Origin: Kineothrix sp. IPX-CK
GTDB lineage: Bacteria > Bacillota > Clostridia > Lachnospirales > Lachnospiraceae
Assembly: GCF_039134705.1 (NCBI RefSeq)
Contig: NZ_CP146256.1
Span: 4,402,001 to 4,466,000, forward strand
Length of the DNA stretch: 64,000 bases
Reading direction: 5' to 3'
Below are positions 1-8,503 of the stretch, in pieces. Positions within the stretch are counted from its first letter, which is position 1; every line of letters begins with the position of its first letter. The position numbers and the translations under genes are program-made. The notes below the pieces were generated by a model. That model had not been told where the DNA came from, did not search any database, and worked only from the letters and a program-made list of their open reading frames with translations.

Positions 1-490
1 ATGCTGCGCCAGCCACCTTGATCACATAAATATCTCCGGCTATTCCCCGCCTGTCTTCTATTCTCTCTTTCGGTGCCGATGCACAGTCATCCCATACCCT
101 TACATGAGCAGTTTTTATATCATCAAATTCGCATAATTCTTCCGCCATATCGAAGTTCAGGTTATCTCCGGAATAACATCCATATATAAACAGCACACCC
201 TTTTCTTCATGAACTGCCTTTGCGGTTTCTAATATTAGCTGGGGATTAGGAGAAGCAAAGATATTACCGCAGGCAACTGCGTCTGCCAATCCCCTTCCTG
301 CAAATCCCGAAAATAAAGGTTCATGTCCGCTTCCTCCGCCTATGACAAGAGCAACCTTGTTTTTACGTCTCCCTTTATACATAAAAGCATTGTGTCCCGG
401 AATCTGTTCATAATAACGATTATATGCCTTTACATATCCCGAAAGCATTTCTTCTACTACATTGGAGTCTCTATTTAAAATTTTCTTCAT
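1..490 (-). CDS. DhaK-type dihydroxyacetone kinase subunit, 3' part cut by window edge
   Basis: The first 163 residues are visible. They contain the DhaK nucleotide/substrate motif GGGSGHEPLFSGFAG near residues 56-70 and the later SGDNLNFDMAEE motif that lines the substrate pocket in the family. DhaK binds dihydroxyacetone or related short ketoses covalently through a His that lies beyond the window. The ATG follows AAGGTTGGCAGAA. It is the last visible gene of the operon that starts with the sugar-binding protein, after SIS and TIM-barrel isomerases, so a C4/C5 ketose such as erythrulose is as plausible a substrate as dihydroxyacetone. The DhaL/ATP domain, fused or separate, would be outside the window. 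Confidence 0.85.
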   Translation of the reverse strand, partial: MKKILNRDSNVVEEMLSGYVKAYNRYYEQIPGHNAFMYKGRRKNKVALVIGGGSGHEPLFSGFAGRGLADAVACGNIFASPNPQLILETAKAVHEEKGVLFIYGCYSGDNLNFDMAEELCEFDDIKTAHVRVWDDCASAPKERIEDRRGIAGDIYVIKVAGAA

Positions 491-573
491 TTCTGCCAAC
501 CTTTCTATCACTTTGCAATCAGTTTTCTTATGAATCACTGTATTTCATTTCCAACTCATTAATTTTATCTACT

Positions 574-1137
574 TTATTCCACATTCCGATGTCTGGCTGA
601 CATCTTTTCAAAACTTAAATCCGGCGTTTCCTCCACAATTATCATAATAATCATGTCAAATAAAACAAACAGGCATTGTTCAAACAGATTTCCCATCGGC
701 TGGATGGATGAGACAACCTCATCGGTTCCGCGATATACAGCGGCAGGGACAAACAATACATTATCAGCAGCTTCTCTTGCTGTTTTACCACTTGGAGAAC
801 CTGTTACCACATAAATTCTGGCTCCCTGTGCCTTTGCACGCTCACAGATATAATGAATATGTCCGATTTGACCATCTCCCAACGTGGCAATCAGTAAATC
901 TCCTTTTCCTATACTGGGTGTAGTATCATCCCAAATCCAATGAATTTCCTTCCCCATATGCATGAGCCTCATGGCAAAGGCTTTGGTTGCCATCCCTTCA
1001 CGGCCTACTCCAATTAGAAAAATCCGGTGATAGCTTTTTACCTTTTCTATAAAATCCCTTACATTATCCTGATCTATTTTTTCAAATACCTGTTCATATT
1101 CTGACAGAATAGTTTTGTACATTACTTTCATATTCAT
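574..1137 (-). CDS. SIS-domain sugar-phosphate isomerase, 6-phospho-3-hexuloisomerase-like
   Basis: A 187-residue single SIS domain. The sugar-phosphate site motif is FLIGVGREGMATKAFAMRL (about residues 40-58), followed by a second Ser/Thr/Gly-rich strand IYVVTGSPSGKT. Length and layout match the HxlB/PHI branch, which interconverts ketose and aldose phosphates, but orthologues in sugar operons act on other phosphates. ATG preceded by GGGGGATAATC. It lies between the TIM-barrel isomerase and DhaK genes, all on one strand with gaps of about 10 and 83 bases. Inferred role: isomerisation of the phosphorylated product made by the DhaK kinase. The exact substrate cannot be read from sequence. Confidence 0.75.
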   Translation of the reverse strand: MNMKVMYKTILSEYEQVFEKIDQDNVRDFIEKVKSYHRIFLIGVGREGMATKAFAMRLMHMGKEIHWIWDDTTPSIGKGDLLIATLGDGQIGHIHYICERAKAQGARIYVVTGSPSGKTAREAADNVLFVPAAVYRGTDEVVSSIQPMGNLFEQCLFVLFDMIIMIIVEETPDLSFEKMSARHRNVE

Positions 1138-1147
1138 GATTATCCCC

Positions 1148-2035
1148 CTATATATTCAGCTCTTTGTGAAGATAGTCCATTGTTTTTTTCATACCTGCAT
1201 AAACCTCATCATCTGTAGATTCAAATGCGGTGACTACCTCCAGATACTGGGTGATATTATCCAGCCCGGATTCCTTTGTTACCTTTTTTATTAATTCCGG
1301 TGTTATAATTCCATCTGCCGTAAAGTCCCAGTGCCTATCCATCTCTCCGTCTGTCTGCTGAAGGTGGATAGAGCCTATGTAGGGCGCACATTCTTTAAAC
1401 CATAAAAGGATATCTGCCTTTTCTTTTAATAAAGGCTTATAAAGAGCATGCCCCCAGTCAATTAATAATTTAATTGGGATGGCACTTCCCTCCAGATCTT
1501 TCATCATTTGTATCGAGGTTTCCGGGTCATGAGGAAACTCTGTCGTTAAGGGCGTAGCTTCAATATGTATTTCTTTAATTCCTTTTTCTTTGCCGTAATC
1601 GGCAAGCTTACGCAGATACTTTAACATCTCCTGATATAAATAATTTCTTCTGTTATTATCCCTGGCATCATCAAAAGACATTCCGCCAACAGGGGTTCCC
1701 ATAACGTCTGCCCCCATTTCAGCTGTTAAGTCAATTGCTCTTTTAAAAAATGTAAAGGAAATCTCTCTTTGTACTTCTGTAGGCGCCAGTAACTGAGCAT
1801 AAGTATAAGAGGCCAGTCCGCCAAAGGTAGCATCAATTTTTATTCCCTCTGCTTCAAAGGCTTCGCGATATTCTTTAATTAAAATATTTCTTTGTTCATG
1901 AGGCCACCATGGGTCGATTAAGTCCCATGTGAATTGAATATGTTTTACTCCAAATTCACTTTTACACATAGCCGCCAGTTGCTTTGGTTCTATAAAACGC
2001 TTTGTCGCAAATGATAAATTTAACCCTAAAAGCAT
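1148..2035 (-). CDS. Sugar-phosphate isomerase/epimerase, xylose-isomerase-like TIM barrel
   Basis: About 295 residues of the AP-endonuclease-2 / xylose isomerase-like TIM barrel. Metal-site residues are seen in IHIEATPLTTEFP (Glu), LLIDWGHALY (Asp and His), IGSIHLQQTDGEMDRHWDFTADG (His and Asp) and QYLEVV (Glu). Related enzymes (EryH-type) isomerise tetrulose phosphates. The reading frame can begin at a TTG overlapping the permease stop, but the ATG three codons later fits the AAAGGAATTGAAG ribosome site better. It sits between the permease and the SIS gene. Together with DhaK this suggests an erythritol/threitol-type or pentulose pathway; that is inference from context. Confidence 0.75.
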   Translation of the reverse strand: MLLGLNLSFATKRFIEPKQLAAMCKSEFGVKHIQFTWDLIDPWWPHEQRNILIKEYREAFEAEGIKIDATFGGLASYTYAQLLAPTEVQREISFTFFKRAIDLTAEMGADVMGTPVGGMSFDDARDNNRRNYLYQEMLKYLRKLADYGKEKGIKEIHIEATPLTTEFPHDPETSIQMMKDLEGSAIPIKLLIDWGHALYKPLLKEKADILLWFKECAPYIGSIHLQQTDGEMDRHWDFTADGIITPELIKKVTKESGLDNITQYLEVVTAFESTDDEVYAGMKKTMDYLHKELNI

Positions 2036-2040
2036 AATCT

Positions 2041-3060
2041 TCAATTCCTTTCTACTTTACTTATTTTAATTTTTTTCTGCTTTCTTTCCCTTATGATGAC
2101 TGAAAGTGAACTAAAGGAAATAGCAATTACCACAACAAATCCACTTACTGCTGACTGCCAGTATACATTAACGCCAAACAATACAATCATATTCTGAATA
2201 ATACTGATAATAGCTGCTCCTATCAATGCTCCTGCCGGATTACCAATCCCTCCGGTTAAAGCAACACCTCCGATTACTGAGGAAGCAATAGAATTCATAG
2301 GCCAGTTTTCACCGATAGAAGACTGTGCAGAACCTAACCTGGCAACATACAAAATACCGGCTAAGGCAGAGATTAATCCTACAATGGAATAAATCATAAC
2401 GCGAATTTTATCTACCTGGATACCAAGAACCTTGGCAGCCTCTTTATTGTTTCCAATCGCATAGATATATCTTCCCGTTTTTGTTTTCTTTACTAAAAAT
2501 AAAACGAGGACAAGAACAATTAGTGTAAAAATAAAGGGAAATGGTATAGGCCCTACATTTCCTTTTCCAAAAATATGGACACTTTCCGGGATTCCCGTAA
2601 TTGCTTTTCCCTTTGTCATAACAAGGTTAATACCACCATATACGCCTTGCATACCTATAGTTGCAACCATGGCATTAAGCCTTAACTTTGTAATGATTAA
2701 TCCATTAATACATCCTAATATAAGTCCGAGAATCAAAGCACCTACAAGCGCTGCATAGGGGTTCCACCCCCAATGCATCATCATCATTCCTGAAATAATT
2801 CCACATAGAGATGCTATTTTTCCCACAGATAGATCCAATTCCCCGGTCAGTAACAATAAAGATTGTCCGATACCGATCATACCGATAAATGCCAGATCCC
2901 TAATAAGAGACTGCAAGTTATAGATATCCAAAAAATATGGCGAAAAAACACTTGCCAGTATTATCATTAGAATTAATACTGCTCCAATTGCAGTCATATT
3001 ACTCTTTTTTAATACACTAATTAATGCATTGTCTTTTTTTATTGTCTCTACATTCATCAT
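2041..3060 (-). CDS. Sugar ABC transporter permease, RbsC family
   Basis: A 339-residue hydrophobic protein with about ten predicted membrane segments and the CUT2 permease signatures TGELDLSVGKIASL and SSVIGGVALTGGIGNPAGALIGA. It forms the membrane channel of a ribose/galactose-type importer, probably as a homodimer with the tandem ATPase encoded just upstream. Two ATGs lie 5 and 8 bases after AAGGAG; either may be used. The stop overlaps the first possible start of the TIM-barrel gene, so the two are translationally coupled or nearly so. Only one permease gene is present in this operon, unlike the right-hand locus, which has two. Confidence 0.9.
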   Translation of the reverse strand: MMNVETIKKDNALISVLKKSNMTAIGAVLILMIILASVFSPYFLDIYNLQSLIRDLAFIGMIGIGQSLLLLTGELDLSVGKIASLCGIISGMMMMHWGWNPYAALVGALILGLILGCINGLIITKLRLNAMVATIGMQGVYGGINLVMTKGKAITGIPESVHIFGKGNVGPIPFPFIFTLIVLVLVLFLVKKTKTGRYIYAIGNNKEAAKVLGIQVDKIRVMIYSIVGLISALAGILYVARLGSAQSSIGENWPMNSIASSVIGGVALTGGIGNPAGALIGAAIISIIQNMIVLFGVNVYWQSAVSGFVVVIAISFSSLSVIIRERKQKKIKISKVERN

Positions 3061-3078
3061 GCTAACTCCTTCTTATTC

Positions 3079-4557
3079 TTATTTCACTCCGATAATAGCG
3101 CCTAAGATTTTCTCTTTATCAGCTTTTTCGTCATATTCTCCTGCCTGTTGTCCATTATATAAAGCAATAATTCTATTAGAGCACTTTTTTACCTCCTCCA
3201 TCTCAGAAGAAATCAGTATAATTCCAATTTGTTCTTTTTCAGCCAATTCTTTCATCATACGGTAAATTTCTGCCTTGGTTCCGACATCAATACCTTTCGT
3301 AGGTTCATCAAATATTAATACTTTAGGTTTACATGACATAGCTCTTCCAATAATTACTTTTTGCTGGTTTCCGCCACTTAAGAATTTAATTTCTTTTTCC
3401 ATATCCGGTGTCTTTACATCATACTCAGCAATTACTTTTTTTGCTAAATCTTCTTCTTTTTTCTTAGATATACCAAATACGCTTTTTAAGTCATCTAATT
3501 TTGAAACACTGATATTCTCTCTGATACTAAGTTCTTGCAAGATACCCTGCGCTTTTCGTTCTTCAGGCAGATAAATCAATCCATGATTCACCGAATAATT
3601 GGTATCTCCAAGCTTCCAATCCTCCCCATCTAGCTTTATCTGTCCTGCATATACAGGTAAATACCCAAAGATCGCCTGCATTAACTCGCTTCTTCCTGCA
3701 CCCACTAATCCTGAAAATCCAAGAATTTCACCCTTTTTCAGATGAAAGCTAATGTCTGTAAAGCGTTCTCCTGTCAGATGTTCCACTTCTAACAGAATCT
3801 CATCTGTAACTTTCTCTGAATAAAAGACCTGGTTTTGATCCACAGCACGGCCTGTCATCTGAGTAATAACCCATGGAATATCTATCTTATGAATATCAGA
3901 ATAGGCAACCTTTTCTCCATTACGAAATACAGTAATGACATCACCTATAGAAAATATTTCTTCCAGTTTATGTGATATGAAAATAATAGCTTTATTTTCC
4001 TTTTTTATCTGCCTTATGATATCAAACAAAATCTGAGCGTCTTTCGTTGTCAGACTGGTAGTTGGTTCATCCAGCATTAATACCTGATATTCTTCGTGAA
4101 CAGTCGCTCTTGCAATCTGAAGCAGCTGCTGTTCTGATACTGTTATATCCTTTACCAGGTCATCAGGCTTTACCGGAATATGAAATTTATCTAATAACGG
4201 TTTTGCTTTTTCTTCTAGTTCTCTTACATTTACCAGACCCTTAAATCCCGACTTTTCATATGGCAGGAATAGGTTTTCTGCTACCGACATATGGCCAAAC
4301 AAGTCAATTTCCTGAGGAACATAGGCAACTTTATCAAACATTTTTTTGCTTCCCATGGCATCCTTACCAGCAATGGAAAGACATCCTTCTTCCGGTTCAT
4401 ATACACCTGTTAAACATTTGATCAATGTACTTTTTCCGGCTCCATTTTCGCCTATGATGCAATGAATTTCTCCTAATTCAAAAGAAATGTCCACTGAGTT
4501 CAAGGCTACTACTCCGGGAAATATTTTTGTGATATTACGCGCCTCTAATACTTTCAT
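3079..4557 (-). CDS. Sugar ABC transporter ATP-binding protein, RbsA/MglA type with tandem ATPase domains
   Basis: About 492 residues with two nucleotide-binding domains. First: Walker A GENGAGKST, signature VSEQQLLQIARA, Walker B VLMLDEPTT. Second: GLVGAGRSE in place of a full Walker A, signature LSGGNQQKVIIGRA, Walker B VLIFDEPTKGIDVG. This is the usual CUT2 pattern. ATG with AAAGGAG seven bases upstream; a TTG codon just before it is less likely. It drives uptake of the sugar bound by the lipoprotein encoded upstream. A hairpin lies between that gene and this one, which would let the binding protein be made in excess. Confidence 0.92.
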   Translation of the reverse strand: MKVLEARNITKIFPGVVALNSVDISFELGEIHCIIGENGAGKSTLIKCLTGVYEPEEGCLSIAGKDAMGSKKMFDKVAYVPQEIDLFGHMSVAENLFLPYEKSGFKGLVNVRELEEKAKPLLDKFHIPVKPDDLVKDITVSEQQLLQIARATVHEEYQVLMLDEPTTSLTTKDAQILFDIIRQIKKENKAIIFISHKLEEIFSIGDVITVFRNGEKVAYSDIHKIDIPWVITQMTGRAVDQNQVFYSEKVTDEILLEVEHLTGERFTDISFHLKKGEILGFSGLVGAGRSELMQAIFGYLPVYAGQIKLDGEDWKLGDTNYSVNHGLIYLPEERKAQGILQELSIRENISVSKLDDLKSVFGISKKKEEDLAKKVIAEYDVKTPDMEKEIKFLSGGNQQKVIIGRAMSCKPKVLIFDEPTKGIDVGTKAEIYRMMKELAEKEQIGIILISSEMEEVKKCSNRIIALYNGQQAGEYDEKADKEKILGAIIGVK

Positions 4558-4577
4558 CAAAGTGCTCCTTTATTGCA

Positions 4578-4620
4578 CAAAAGGAGCCGACTTGTATTTC
4601 AGATGTCCAAGCTCCTTTTG
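4578..4620 (-). terminator. Intercistronic hairpin between binding-protein and ATPase genes
   Basis: CAAAAGGAGC and GCTCCTTTTG are inverted repeats around a 23-base loop. In the operon direction the T run is short (CCTTTTGTG); in the other direction it is TTTTGTTTTT. A partial terminator or mRNA-stabilising hairpin after a binding-protein gene is common in sugar ABC operons. The right-hand sugar operon has a similar hairpin in the same position. Confidence 0.6.
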
Positions 4621-4649
4621 TTTTTAATTTGTTAGTTGGTTTGTACTTC

Positions 4650-5669
4650 TTATTTCACCATTTCAATCCATTCATCAACATTTTCTGAATCTATATATGC
4701 AATTCCTGTATCAACTACTTTTGGAATGTCAATTCCTATGGATGCCTGCCACAGCATTAATACTGACATAGAGCCCTGCATCTGAGGAATGGTAGAGGAG
4801 GTAGCCGTAATAGTTCCGGATTTAACATAATTAAGGATTTCAATTAAGTTATCCATGGAAACGATTGTAACTTGTCCTGTTTTTCCTGCTTCTTCTACTG
4901 CTGCTGCAATACCTGTACCGCTGGCATCACAGTTTAGATATCCTTTTAAATCAGGATTAGCCGCTAATACTGCTGCTGCCTAAGACTGTGCTTCTTCTAC
5001 GCTATCATTATCAATACCTCCATCGATCACTTCAATATTGGGGTATTCTGCTAAAGCATCTAAATGTCCCTGATAACGTTCTGCATGGTTGGGAGCTGTT
5101 GGAACACCCTGCATGACTGCAACTTTTCCTTCTTCTCCAATCAGCTTTGCCAACTGATGCGCTGCAATACTTGCCTGCTCTGTAAAGTTATTTCCTACAC
5201 TTGTTAAATTACTTCCTTCCGGCGCGGGGGCATCAAATAAAATAACCGGAATTCCCTGTTTTTCAATTTCTTCAATAACAGCTTTATTTCCTTCATAATC
5301 CAGTGGATCCAATGCAATACCATCCGGTCTGGTTGCTGCCGCCTGCTCCAGTACGGTGTTTTGCTCCGCTACATCTGCATTTCCAGGGGCTCTGTAATCA
5401 ATCGTTACTTTAATTCCTAATTGTGCGGAAAGAGCATCCGCTTGCTTCTGGGCACCCTTGTTTACTTCATCAAACCATGGATGCACCACTTTGGGAACAA
5501 TTACAAAGGTTAAATCTTTTCCGGTTGCCGCAGGAGCACTTTCCTCTCCTGATGAATTCGAACCTGCTGCCTCTTCCCCTGCAGATGCGGGATTTGACGT
5601 TCCTGAACATCCCATCATGCTGATTGCCATAACCGCCACTAACAATACCGATATTAATTTCTTTTTCAT
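4650..5669 (-). pseudogene. Sugar ABC transporter substrate-binding lipoprotein with one in-frame TAG
   Basis: A 339-codon periplasmic-binding protein of the RbsB/CUT2 family. It starts MKKKLISVLLVAVMAIS with a lipobox around MMGCSG, then an acidic Ser/Gly linker. The frame stops at a TAG (4980-4982) after 229 codons, within ...VEEAQS, and then continues in the same frame with AAAVLAANPDLKGYLNCDASG and a normal C-terminal lobe ending in DEWIEMVK. Total length and motif order are those of an intact family member, so one base change made this stop. It is the first gene of the sugar operon. Either the strain has lost this binding protein, the amber is read through, or the base is a sequence error. 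Confidence 0.85.
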
Positions 5670-5790
5670 TCCTTTTTCTCCTTAAATATTTTTAAATATA
5701 CTTAATTTTTTGGAAGCAACTTTATTATATCTGTATTCATGGCCCCTTCCAATGCGACAGTCTTTAGAATACGTGGGATAGTTTTAATAA

Positions 5791-5823
5791 AAAAGGAGGA
5801 ATATCTTTATATTCCCCCCTTTT
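5791..5823 (-). terminator. Rho-independent terminator of the two-component operon
   Basis: On the minus strand AAAAGGGGGGAATAT, loop AAAG, ATATTCCTCCTTTTTTATT. It is a strong stem followed by a T run. It lies just beyond the MITE that follows the degenerate ATPase gene, so the element was inserted between gene end and terminator. Confidence 0.8.
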
Positions 5824-5838
5824 CATATGTCTATATTA

Positions 5839-6111
5839 CCATCGATTGACAAGGTCATACACGGTCGGATAAGGGTAAATTTTTGTTCCTGCTGCGTTAC
5901 TTTCGCTCCGCGTACGTCCAGTACGCGTCGGTCAAGTGCCTTGCAGGGACGAAAATTTGTCCCTTTCCGACTCACCGACCCTGACCATAGAGATATGCTT
6001 GGTTTTCAAGGCGGATGATTGAGGCGTACTGGACGTACGCCGATTGAAGACAACGCAGAAAACCAAGCATATCTCATGGTTCAGGGCGTGTAAGACCTTG
6101 TCAATCGATGG
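5839..6111. mobile_element. 273-bp MITE-like element with 18-bp terminal inverted repeats and TA duplication
   Basis: The ends are CCATCGATTGACAAGGTC and its exact complement, and both are flanked by TA, as for IS630/mariner-type targets. Inside are two long hairpins. One pairs GTCGGATAAGGG... with ...CCCTTTCCGAC and has an inner GCGTAC/GTACGC stem. The other pairs AGATATGCTTGGTTTTC with its complement and encloses GGCGTAC/GTACGCC. No gene is inside. Its right end supplies the last codons and the TGA of the degenerate ATPase gene. No second copy is present in this window. Confidence 0.8.
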
Positions 6112-7507
6112 TAATAATACGATCTGAAATATCTTCTATATATTCCTCTCTTGATTTTACAATAATTACCGCAGTCCCTAAATCAGTAAACTTTTTAATA
6201 TAAGATTTTATCAACGACACACCATAGACATCGCAATAGATAAAAGGCTCGAATAAGATTAGCACTTTAGGATTATAGATATACCATCTTTCCAATAAAA
6301 GAATAATATTGTCATTTACACTTTTATCCCTTATATTTACACTTTTATTTTGATTATTCACTTCTTTTTCCAACATCTTTACTACTTTATTCTGCAGAAA
6401 CATATGTTGCAGTGCGGGAATTTTTTCCAGAGAAGGCATTAACAAATTATTTCCTACAGACATACTTAAAAGAAGTTCACTTTCTCCTCCCATATCTGCA
6501 GCAGACACAATCTTGTTTTTTACAAAATCAGTAATATCATAAAAATTACAGTTCTTCTGTTCCAGCATTATCTGCGTTTTTCTATCAATAAACCTGCCGG
6601 ACAGCAATTCAAAAATCCTCTTCTTTTCTTTTACATCCAGTGCAAGGATCGTTACTACCTCACCTTTATAAAAATCAAATGTTATTGATTGATCTCCTCT
6701 TAAAATAATACCTTTGATAGAATATAAGATATCTTTTTTAGCAGCCATCCCTGCTTTATCCCTATCCAAGTCCTTCTTTTTTAAACCTGTAGAACTGCTT
6801 AATAGAAATTCTTCCAAGTGACTTCCATCCTTTATATAATCTTTGTTACACTTCTTTACAATACGCCCCTTTTTAAAAATAACATATTTATCTGACAGAA
6901 TATAAGATACATTATCTGAATGGCTGTTGATAACTGCTGCCATGCCTTCTTTCATCACCCGATTCAGTATTTCTTTAAAATACTCTATATCCTGAGTCGA
7001 GCATCCTTCAAATTCATCCTCAATCACCAGAATTTTTACATTCCTGCTGTACCCCTTCACCAGATCCACCAATCTTTTTTCCAATTCCGTTAGATTTTTA
7101 ATTTTTTTATTAACATCTATCTTTAATTTCAGCTTTTCTATATATTCTGCTGCCTGCTTTACTAACTTTTTTGTTTTTAACAAACCGAATACAGAACCGT
7201 TATTAACTAAGCATATATATTCTGCAACTGTCCAATCGTCAATATCATAATTTGAATAGGTAATCTTATATACCAGTTTTTGTATCTCTGACGAATCAAG
7301 GTTGTTTCTTCCATCTATATAAAAATTGGTATCATCCACTTCATGATTTCCACATATAATGTTTATCAGCAAATCCTTTCCCGAGTGAACCAACCCAAGA
7401 AAGCCTATGCTTTCTCCCGCTAATAAGCACAAAGAAATACCAGTTAATTTAATTGTAGTACTGTAATTTACATTGAAATTACTCATACGTACGATTTCAC
7501 TCTTCAT
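6101..7507 (-). CDS. Degenerate tandem ABC-ATPase-like protein next to a two-component system
   Basis: A 468-residue protein with the layout of an RbsA-type double ATPase but eroded motifs. The first Walker A reads GLVHSGKD (Asp in place of Ser/Thr), the first signature is replaced by NLTELEKRLVDLV, and Walker B is ILVIEDE. The second half has no P-loop (ILALDVKEKKR) and a Walker B KVLILFEP. Hydrolysis is doubtful. It overlaps no neighbour but starts three bases after the sensor kinase stop, so the three genes form one operon. A sensing or regulatory role that couples the sugar transporter to the kinase is inferred. The last three codons and stop lie in the MITE end. Confidence 0.7.
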   Translation of the reverse strand: MKSEIVRMSNFNVNYSTTIKLTGISLCLLAGESIGFLGLVHSGKDLLINIICGNHEVDDTNFYIDGRNNLDSSEIQKLVYKITYSNYDIDDWTVAEYICLVNNGSVFGLLKTKKLVKQAAEYIEKLKLKIDVNKKIKNLTELEKRLVDLVKGYSRNVKILVIEDEFEGCSTQDIEYFKEILNRVMKEGMAAVINSHSDNVSYILSDKYVIFKKGRIVKKCNKDYIKDGSHLEEFLLSSSTGLKKKDLDRDKAGMAAKKDILYSIKGIILRGDQSITFDFYKGEVVTILALDVKEKKRIFELLSGRFIDRKTQIMLEQKNCNFYDITDFVKNKIVSAADMGGESELLLSMSVGNNLLMPSLEKIPALQHMFLQNKVVKMLEKEVNNQNKSVNIRDKSVNDNIILLLERWYIYNPKVLILFEPFIYCDVYGVSLIKSYIKKFTDLGTAVIIVKSREEYIEDISDRIITID

Positions 7508-7510
7508 TTC

Positions 7511-8491
7511 TCACCTGATACTCCTTTCATAATTAGCCGGAATCGTAATCTCAATATCCGTTCCCTGATTTAAGGTACTGTAAACATATATTCCGTACTC
7601 TTCTCCAAATAGCAGCTGAATCCTTTTGTTAATATTAGGGAGTGCAATTCCCGTATTACGCTGTTTGAACCCTTTGCTGTCGTCCGGATACTCTTTAGAC
7701 ATTCTGATTCTTTCATTCAGTTCCAGCAAAGATTTGCTATCCATTCCCTTTCCATTGTCAGAAATTGTTAATATAAGGCTGTTATCAGTTACAATAACTT
7801 CTATATCCACTTTCCCACCTTCCAGGCACTCTTCCAAACCATGGAAAATAGCGTTTTCTACAATCGGCTGAAGGATCAGCTTAGGAATAAAGTAGTCATA
7901 TGCTTTTTTATCCTCTTCATCTATGTAAATATCCAAAGAAAATCTATTGTTGAACCGGTACCTTAGAATCATCATATAGTTTTGAATATTAGCCAACTCG
8001 TCCCGAAGGGTTACGAGATTATCTTTTCTGCTGATACTATATCGAAAAAAGTCTGCAAGAGCTTCTACCATTTTAGCAATTTCAATGTTATCATCAATCA
8101 GTGCCTGCCCACGTATAGACTCAAGGGTATTATATAGAAAATGAGGATTGATCTGACTCTGAAAAGCTGCCAGCTCTGCCTGCTTATAAAACATTTCAGC
8201 CGAATTTTCCCTGATTCTTTGGTTTGAATACTTTTCTACTAATGTTTTAATCTTTTCTATAAAAATTGTATCATCAGAAATGTCTTCCAGATTACTGTTC
8301 AATGCCTTTTCAAAATTTGATAATGGTTTTGCCACGCAAAAGTATAAACCACCTATTATTAAAATTTCAATTAATACAAATATGCAGATGCCGGCTACTG
8401 AGAGGTTTTTTAGAAGAGCACCTATAGAAAAAAACAGAATCAGGATACCGTTTAGTATTATCATCCCTTTTAGATTTTTTACTACTCCCAC
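7511..8491 (-). CDS. Sensor histidine kinase, YesM/LytS-like
   Basis: A 326-residue membrane histidine kinase. Two hydrophobic segments fill residues 8-55 with almost no extracellular loop, followed by a linker and the His_kinase domain QSQINPHFLYNTLESIRGQA, in which the first His is the phospho-acceptor. The ATPase has an N box PIVENAIFHGLE and G boxes DNGKGM and GIALPNI. Starts at GTG after AGGAGGGAATATGT. Because there is no large external domain, the signal may come from a partner such as a sugar-binding lipoprotein or the neighbouring degenerate ATPase. Cognate regulator is encoded 12 bases upstream. Confidence 0.9.
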   Translation of the reverse strand: MGVVKNLKGMIILNGILILFFSIGALLKNLSVAGICIFVLIEILIIGGLYFCVAKPLSNFEKALNSNLEDISDDTIFIEKIKTLVEKYSNQRIRENSAEMFYKQAELAAFQSQINPHFLYNTLESIRGQALIDDNIEIAKMVEALADFFRYSISRKDNLVTLRDELANIQNYMMILRYRFNNRFSLDIYIDEEDKKAYDYFIPKLILQPIVENAIFHGLEECLEGGKVDIEVIVTDNSLILTISDNGKGMDSKSLLELNERIRMSKEYPDDSKGFKQRNTGIALPNINKRIQLLFGEEYGIYVYSTLNQGTDIEITIPANYERSIR

Positions 8492-8503
8492 ACATATTCC
8501 CTC

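Noticed and set aside
4980..4982. Pyrrolysine or other recoding of TAG
   Set aside because: No structural signal after the codon was seen and no suppressor tRNA gene is in the window; a point mutation or sequence error is simpler, though recoding cannot be excluded.
5827..6018. Plus-strand reading frame of 63 codons in the 5.8-6.1 kb gap
   Set aside because: It lies inside the MITE hairpins, has no ribosome site and its codons follow the palindromes.
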